Shown: positions 59,949 through 64,000 of the stretch, piece by piece | How positions within the stretch are numbered: the stretch's first letter is position 1 | How the letters are laid out: every line of letters starts with the position of its first letter | Source: Vicinamibacterales bacterium | GTDB lineage: Bacteria; Acidobacteriota; Vicinamibacteria; Vicinamibacterales; UBA2999 | Direction of reading: 5' to 3' | Assembly: GCA_030680175.1 (NCBI GenBank) | Contig: JAUXWO010000111.1 | Location: 1-64,000, forward strand | Length of the DNA: 64,000 bases | Made by a program: the position numbers and the translations under genes | The notes under the pieces: model-generated | Databases searched by the model: none | What the model saw: the letters and a program-made list of their open reading frames with translations, nothing else | Told to the model about the DNA's origin: nothing

Positions 59949-61465
59949 CCACGAGCAGCAAAATCCGGGACATCCACGAGCTGGCCGCGGCCCTGCCCGA
60001 ACTGCGGGCCGGTCGCGTGGTCGTACACTGCCATGGCGTGTTCGACCTGCTGCACATCGGACACATCCGCCACTTCAACGAGGCGCGCAAGGCGGGCGAT
60101 CTGCTGATTGTGTCGATCACCCCCGACCGCTTCGTGAACAAGGGCCCGCATCGCCCGGTGTTCACGGAAGCGCTCCGGGCCGAGGCGATCGCCTCGCTCG
60201 GGTGCGTCGACTACGTCACCGTCAACCAGTGGCCGAACGCCGTGGAGGCCATCCAGCTGATCAAGCCGGACAAGTACGCGAAGGGGTCGGACTACCGCGA
60301 CGCGGCGGCGGACCACACCGGCGGCATCACGCTCGAGCGGCAGGCGGTGGAAGCCGCGGGCGGCACGCTGATCTTCACCGACGACATCACCTTCAGCTCG
60401 TCGAGCCTGCTGAACCGCCACCTGCCGGTGTTCTCGGCGGATGTCAACCAGTACCTGGCGGAGTTCCGCGAGCGGTACCCCGCCGCGGACGTCGTGGACT
60501 ACCTCAACCGCGCGCGGCAGTTGCGCGTGCTCGTCGTGGGCGAGGCGATCATCGACGAGTACCAGTACTGCGAGACGCTCGGGAAGTCGGGCAAGGAGCC
60601 GATCCTGGCGGCGCAGTACGTCCGGGGCGAGACGTACATCGGCGGCAGCCTCGCCATCGCCAACCACGCCGCGTCGTGCGCGGCCGACGTCACGGTCCTG
60701 ACGCTCATCGGCACCGAGGACTCCCACGAGGACCTCATCCGCGCCAAGCTGTCGCCGAACGTCCATCCCGAGCTGATCGAGATGCCCGGGGCCCCGACGC
60801 TGGTCAAGCGCCGCTTCGTGGAGACGTATCCGTTCCAGAAGCTGTTCGAGGTCTACGTGATGGACGAGACGGCGGCCGAGGCCCGGTCCGCCGACGTGTG
60901 CGCCGCGCTCGAGCGGCTGGTGCCGGAGTTCGACGTCGTGGTCGTCGCCGACTACGGCCACGGGATGCTCGACGCCGAGGCGGTGCGGGTGCTCGGCGAG
61001 CGCAGCCGGTTCCTGGCCGTCAACGTCCAGGTGAACGCCGGCAACCACGGGTTCAACACCATCTCGAAGTTCCGCCGCGCCGACTTCGTCTCGCTGTCGG
61101 AGAAGGAGATTCGCCTCGAGGCGCGGAACCCGTCCGGCGACCTGCGGCGGATCGTGAAGTCGGTGGCGGACGAGCTGCGCTGCGGGAACGTGCTGATCAC
61201 GCGCGGCGCCAAGGGGTGCCTGTGCTACGGCGCCGACACCGGGTTCTTCGAGGTGCCCGGCTTTGCGATCAAGACGGTGGACCGCGTGGGCGCGGGGGAT
61301 GCGGTCTTTGCCGTGGCGTCGCTCTGCGCGGCGCTCGGCGCGCCGGCCGAGGTCCTGGGGCTGCTCGGCAACGCCGTCGGCACCCAGGCGGTCGGGATCG
61401 TCGGCAACGAGCGGTTCATCGAGCGCGCGCCCCTGGTCAAGCACATCGAGGCGCTGCTCAAGTAG
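59945..61465 (+). CDS. Bifunctional nucleotidylyltransferase / PfkB-family sugar kinase
   Basis: About 506 residues from GTG 59945. Residues about 22-155: cytidylyltransferase-like domain, CHGVFDLLHIGHIRHFNEAR with HIGH, and IKPDKYAKGSDYRD. Residues about 190-506: PfkB/ribokinase domain with GGSLAIANHAASCAADVTVL, DVVVVADYGHGMLDAEAVRV and DRVGAGDAVFAVASL (catalytic Asp in GAGD). The order, transferase first and kinase second, is the reverse of HldE. By analogy it phosphorylates C1 of a sugar phosphate and activates it with a nucleotide; a heptose is possible because a GmhA-like gene follows. Starts 4 bases before the epimerase ends. Confidence 0.83.
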   Translation: MTTSSKIRDIHELAAALPELRAGRVVVHCHGVFDLLHIGHIRHFNEARKAGDLLIVSITPDRFVNKGPHRPVFTEALRAEAIASLGCVDYVTVNQWPNAVEAIQLIKPDKYAKGSDYRDAAADHTGGITLERQAVEAAGGTLIFTDDITFSSSSLLNRHLPVFSADVNQYLAEFRERYPAADVVDYLNRARQLRVLVVGEAIIDEYQYCETLGKSGKEPILAAQYVRGETYIGGSLAIANHAASCAADVTVLTLIGTEDSHEDLIRAKLSPNVHPELIEMPGAPTLVKRRFVETYPFQKLFEVYVMDETAAEARSADVCAALERLVPEFDVVVVADYGHGMLDAEAVRVLGERSRFLAVNVQVNAGNHGFNTISKFRRADFVSLSEKEIRLEARNPSGDLRRIVKSVADELRCGNVLITRGAKGCLCYGADTGFFEVPGFAIKTVDRVGAGDAVFAVASLCAALGAPAEVLGLLGNAVGTQAVGIVGNERFIERAPLVKHIEALLK

Positions 61466-61483
61466 CGGCGGACGGAGCCACAC

Positions 61484-62086
61484 ATGGAAGCGAATGCCGT
61501 TCGAAGCGCGACCGCCTATCTGGAGGATCTGGGCCGCCTGCTCGGCCGCGTCGAAGCCACCGGGCCCGACGGCCGCGCGCTGGCCGTCGACGAGGCGGTG
61601 TCGGCCGTGGTGGACCTGGTCGTCGGCCTCGGCCAGGCGGGCGGCAAGGCGATGCTCGTCGGCAACGGCGGGTCGGCGGCGATCGTGAGCCACATGCAGA
61701 ACGACCTCTTCAAGATGGTCGGCCTGCGCGCGCTGGTCTTCACCGAGCAGCCGCTGCTCACCGCGCTGGCCAACGACGATGGCTACGAGACGGCGTTCCG
61801 CCAGTGCGTCGAGCGCTGGGGCGCGCCGGGCGACCTGCTGTTCGCGGTGAGCAGTTCCGGCCAGTCGGCCAACATCACGTCGGCCGTGGCCGCCGCCGAG
61901 GCGCGGGGCTGCCGGGCCGTGACCTTCTCCGGGTTCCGGCCCGACAACCGCCTGCGCCAGATGGGCGACGTCCGGTTCTACGTGCCGTCCGATACCTACG
62001 GCGGGGTCGAGCTGACGCACGCGATCCTCGGCCACTGCATCTCCGATTTCGCCGCGGCTCGCGTGGGCTGGTCCGCGGCACGATGA
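61484..62086 (+). CDS. SIS-domain sugar-phosphate isomerase (GmhA-like)
   Basis: 200 residues. AMLVGNGGSAAIVSHMQNDL (phosphate loop, about residue 58) and FAVSSSGQSANITSAVAAAE (second SIS motif) are clear; TYGGVELTHAILGHCISDFA near the end gives the Glu and His used in GmhA-type isomerases. GGAG at 61471-61474 supports the start. GmhA converts sedoheptulose 7-phosphate to D-glycero-heptose 7-phosphate. Together with the nucleotidylyltransferase/kinase just upstream and the split transketolase at 33349 this points to heptose, but the residues that would prove it are not all visible to me. Confidence 0.8.
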   Translation: MEANAVRSATAYLEDLGRLLGRVEATGPDGRALAVDEAVSAVVDLVVGLGQAGGKAMLVGNGGSAAIVSHMQNDLFKMVGLRALVFTEQPLLTALANDDGYETAFRQCVERWGAPGDLLFAVSSSGQSANITSAVAAAEARGCRAVTFSGFRPDNRLRQMGDVRFYVPSDTYGGVELTHAILGHCISDFAAARVGWSAAR

Positions 62087-62120
62087 CCCGAGGACCGTTC
62101 CGGCGCGTGAACGCCCGTCG

Positions 62121-63344
62121 ATGAGCGACGCCCCAGACCAGCTCGAGTTGCGGTTTCCGGACTGCCTGGCCGCGGACTTCCCCACGGAAGTGCCGCTCGC
62201 CTCCGGTGCCGTCGATGCGGTGATCGGCGCCGTCGCGGGTTCGGACTTCACGCCGCTCATCCGCCGATCGCCCGGCCTGGCCGGCAGCGAGTTCCCCACG
62301 TACCTGCGGTGCAGCATCGTCAGGATGGCGCACGCCGCCGCCGCCGTCGCGACGCGCCAGGTGCGGCGCGGCGCCGTGCTCGACTACGGCGCCTATTTTG
62401 GCAACTTCGCGCTGATGTTCCGCCGCGCCGGTTTCGACGTCACCGCCGTGGATGCCTACCGCGTCTACGAAACGGCGTTCGACGGCGTCAACGCATTGCT
62501 GGCATCGGAGGGCGTCGCGCACCGCGACTTCGAGGACGTCGGGTTCGACCTGCACGGGTTTCCGGACGCCTCGTTCGACGTGGTGCTGTGCATGGGGGTC
62601 ATCGAGCACGTGCCGGTGACGCCACGGTTCCTGCTGGGCGCGCTGACGCGGGTGCTCGCCCCGGGCGGCGTCCTGGTGATGGACACGCCGAACCTCGTGC
62701 ACCTGTACAACCGCCAGAAGTTCGCGCGCGGGGAGAGCGTGATGCCGGATCTCCCGACCTTCTACTTCGGCGACCCGCCGTTCGAGGGGCACCACCGGGA
62801 GTACACGGCCGACGAGATGGTCTGGATGCTGAAAGAGGCCGGGCACGAGGGCATCACCGTCGAGCTCTACAACTACAGCACCTACGGCACGCCGTCGCTC
62901 CAGGGGCGTGACGTGTACAACCACTGGGCGACGGTGCGGGCACCGGAACTGCGCGAGGTCATCATGACCGTGTCGCAGAAGCCGCCGGCGTCGATCGCGA
63001 AGGCGCTGGCTGGCGGAGACGGCTGGCGGGCCCACCTCGTGGACCCCGAGCACTACTGGCAGGCGCAGTGCCCGCCGGACATCGCCGCGCACGCGGCCGA
63101 CGCCGGCTTCGCCGCCGAGCGGCTGATCGAGCGCCTGCAGCAGGAAGTGAACCTGCGGGACGGGAAGCTGCGGGAGCTCCAGCAGCAGGTGCTCGACGAG
63201 GCGCAGGTGCGGGTCCACCTGCAGGACGAGATCAACCGGCGGGATGCGCTGCTCGCCGAGGAGCGGCGCCGTTACGACCAGACGGTGGACGCGCGGGCCC
63301 GCCGTCGCGCCGCCCAGCTTCGCCGCCTGGTCAGGGGTCGGTAG
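62121..63344 (+). CDS. SAM-dependent methyltransferase with C-terminal coiled coil
   Basis: 407 residues. SAM-binding strand AVLDYGAYFGNFALMFRRAG (about residue 90), acidic end of strand 2 in VTAVDAYRVYETAFDGVNAL, and FDVVLCMGVIEHVPVTPRFL as post-II motif; VLAPGGVLVMDTPNL completes the fold. Residues about 335-400 are charged and heptad-like (RLIERLQQEVNLRDGKLREL, then QVRVHLQDEINRRDALLAEE), a long coiled coil that may dimerise the enzyme or tether it to the membrane-bound synthesis machinery. In chain-length control systems such as WbdD, a coiled coil after a methyltransferase sets the polymer length; this is an analogy only. Confidence 0.8.
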   Translation: MSDAPDQLELRFPDCLAADFPTEVPLASGAVDAVIGAVAGSDFTPLIRRSPGLAGSEFPTYLRCSIVRMAHAAAAVATRQVRRGAVLDYGAYFGNFALMFRRAGFDVTAVDAYRVYETAFDGVNALLASEGVAHRDFEDVGFDLHGFPDASFDVVLCMGVIEHVPVTPRFLLGALTRVLAPGGVLVMDTPNLVHLYNRQKFARGESVMPDLPTFYFGDPPFEGHHREYTADEMVWMLKEAGHEGITVELYNYSTYGTPSLQGRDVYNHWATVRAPELREVIMTVSQKPPASIAKALAGGDGWRAHLVDPEHYWQAQCPPDIAAHAADAGFAAERLIERLQQEVNLRDGKLRELQQQVLDEAQVRVHLQDEINRRDALLAEERRRYDQTVDARARRRAAQLRRLVRGR

Positions 63345-63349
63345 CGGTC

Positions 63350-64000
63350 ATGTGTGGAATCGTTGGAAGCTTCAGGCCCGGTGGCGCGGCGGCGTCCCCG
63401 GAGGTCCTCGCGCGGATGCGGGACCGGATGGCGCACCGCGGCCCGGACGGCGTGGGCTTGTGGCAGTCGGCGGACCGGACGTGCACCCTCGGCCACCGGC
63501 GCCTCTCGATCATCGACCTCTCGACCGCGGCGAACCAGCCGATGGTGAACCGCGCAGGCACGGTCGCCCTCGTGTTCAACGGCGAGATCTACAACCACGC
63601 CGACGTGCGGCGCGAGCTCGAGGCGCTCGGCAAGTACGAGTGGGCGACCGATCATTCGGACACAGAGGTGTTGCTCCACGCGTACGAGGAGTGGGGGCTG
63701 GCCTGTGTCGAGCGGTTCTACGGGATGTTCGCCATCGCGATTCACGACGCGCGCGACCCGTCCCGGCCCGTACTGCACCTCGTCCGCGACCGCGTGGGCA
63801 TCAAGCCGATCTACTTCGCGCGCACGTCCCGCGGCGAGTGGCTGTTCGGTTCCGAAATCCGCGCGCTGCTCGCGCATCCGGATCTGTCGGCCACGATGGA
63901 CCCGGTCGCGTTCTGGCACTACCTGACGTTCATTGTCACGCCCGCGCCGATGACGCTCTTCAAGGGCATCTTCAAGCTGCCGGCCGGCCACATGATGACC
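63350..64000 (+). CDS. asnB: Asparagine synthetase (glutamine-hydrolysing), N-terminal part, truncated by window end
   Basis: The last 217 codons of the window are open with no stop, so only the N-terminal half is present. MCGIVGSF puts the catalytic Cys at position 2 after Met removal; RMAHRGPDGVG, GHRRLSIIDLS with NQPM, FNGEIYNHADVRRELEALG, TDTE-like DHSDTEVLLHAYEEWG and RDRVGIKPIYFAR are all class II glutamine amidotransferase motifs. The synthetase domain lies beyond the edge. Paralogues in surface-glycan loci (WbpS/asnB-like) amidate uronic acids, which would suit the 2,3-diacetamido uronic acid route suggested by the WlbA and WlbB genes. Start ATG 63350 follows the upstream TAG by 5 bases. 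Confidence 0.92.
   Translation, partial: MCGIVGSFRPGGAAASPEVLARMRDRMAHRGPDGVGLWQSADRTCTLGHRRLSIIDLSTAANQPMVNRAGTVALVFNGEIYNHADVRRELEALGKYEWATDHSDTEVLLHAYEEWGLACVERFYGMFAIAIHDARDPSRPVLHLVRDRVGIKPIYFARTSRGEWLFGSEIRALLAHPDLSATMDPVAFWHYLTFIVTPAPMTLFKGIFKLPAGHMMT

Noticed and set aside
61484-62086. Calling this gmhA and the upstream gene hldE outright
   Set aside because: Domain order of the fusion is reversed and active-site residues cannot be verified by eye; described as GmhA-like and bifunctional instead.
1-64000. Prophage, insertion sequence, tRNA or rRNA genes
   Set aside because: No transposase, integrase, phage structural gene, tRNA cloverleaf or rRNA-like stretch was noticed anywhere in the window.

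Overview
The window is one long, almost entirely co-directional surface-glycan locus (exopolysaccharide, O-antigen or similar) from a high-GC bacterium. I count about 57 protein genes, nearly all on the + strand, most overlapping the next by 1-4 bases (ATGA or GTGA junctions) as in a translationally coupled operon. No rRNA, tRNA, transposase, integrase, CRISPR array or replication origin was seen. Taxonomy is inference only: very high GC, many GTG starts, a Wzm/Wzt exporter and intergenic heptamer arrays suggest a Gram-negative-type soil bacterium, perhaps Acidobacteriota (Vicinamibacteria-like), but no marker gene fixes this.

Layout. 1-5420: end of a membrane protein, a NeuA-like cytidylyltransferase, an EPS-associated MarR-type regulator, two sugar epimerases and an FAD enzyme of the UDP-galactopyranose-mutase/amine-oxidase type. 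5697-8315 (minus strand, the only reversed genes): a GT-C type membrane protein and a GT4 glycosyltransferase. 8398-11281: an SxtJ-like protein, a tiny DUF5989-like protein and a carbamoyltransferase. 11445-13690: Wzm/Wzt ABC exporter. 13687-24538: glycosyltransferases, a deacetylase-like protein, a PMT-like membrane protein and a DUF4330-like protein. 24535-29577: WlbA- and WlbB-like enzymes, an SGNH hydrolase and a second Wzt-like ATPase with no permease beside it. 29647-43555: nucleotide-sugar tailoring block (epimerases, HAD phosphatase, APH-like kinase, split transketolase, dehydrogenase, several methyltransferases including TylC3-type C-methyltransferases, WbuC-like cupin, SDR). 43552-57151: GT2 followed by a run of large polytopic GT-C-like proteins with repeated and decayed paralogous segments. 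57148-64000: NUDIX protein, LPG-synthase-TM flippase-like protein, epimerase, bifunctional nucleotidylyltransferase/PfkB kinase, SIS isomerase, methyltransferase and the start of asparagine synthetase.

Working together (inference): sugar-nucleotide enzymes make acetamido-uronic, branched or heptose-like and methylated sugars; GT4, GT2 and GT-C enzymes assemble and decorate the chain; carbamoylation and possibly O-acylation modify it; Wzm/Wzt export it.

The most unusual features are: (i) one 9-bp repeat family (GGGTGCCCA type) forming arrays at three sites, one intergenic and two translated inside enzymes, including a 96-residue elastin-like Val-Pro-Gly tract at the inter-domain linker of the carbamoyltransferase; (ii) heptamer (AACTAAN) arrays directly in front of four genes, in one case supplying both a stop and a start codon; (iii) a 163-bp foldback element filling one whole intergenic gap; (iv) a lower-GC glycosyltransferase gene bracketed by two diverged copies of the same C-terminal membrane domain; (v) an unnamed C-terminal domain (GGLT..G...DRW) shared by an SGNH hydrolase and two GT-C proteins; (vi) two adjacent 3-TM proteins with cytosolic winged-helix-like tails.
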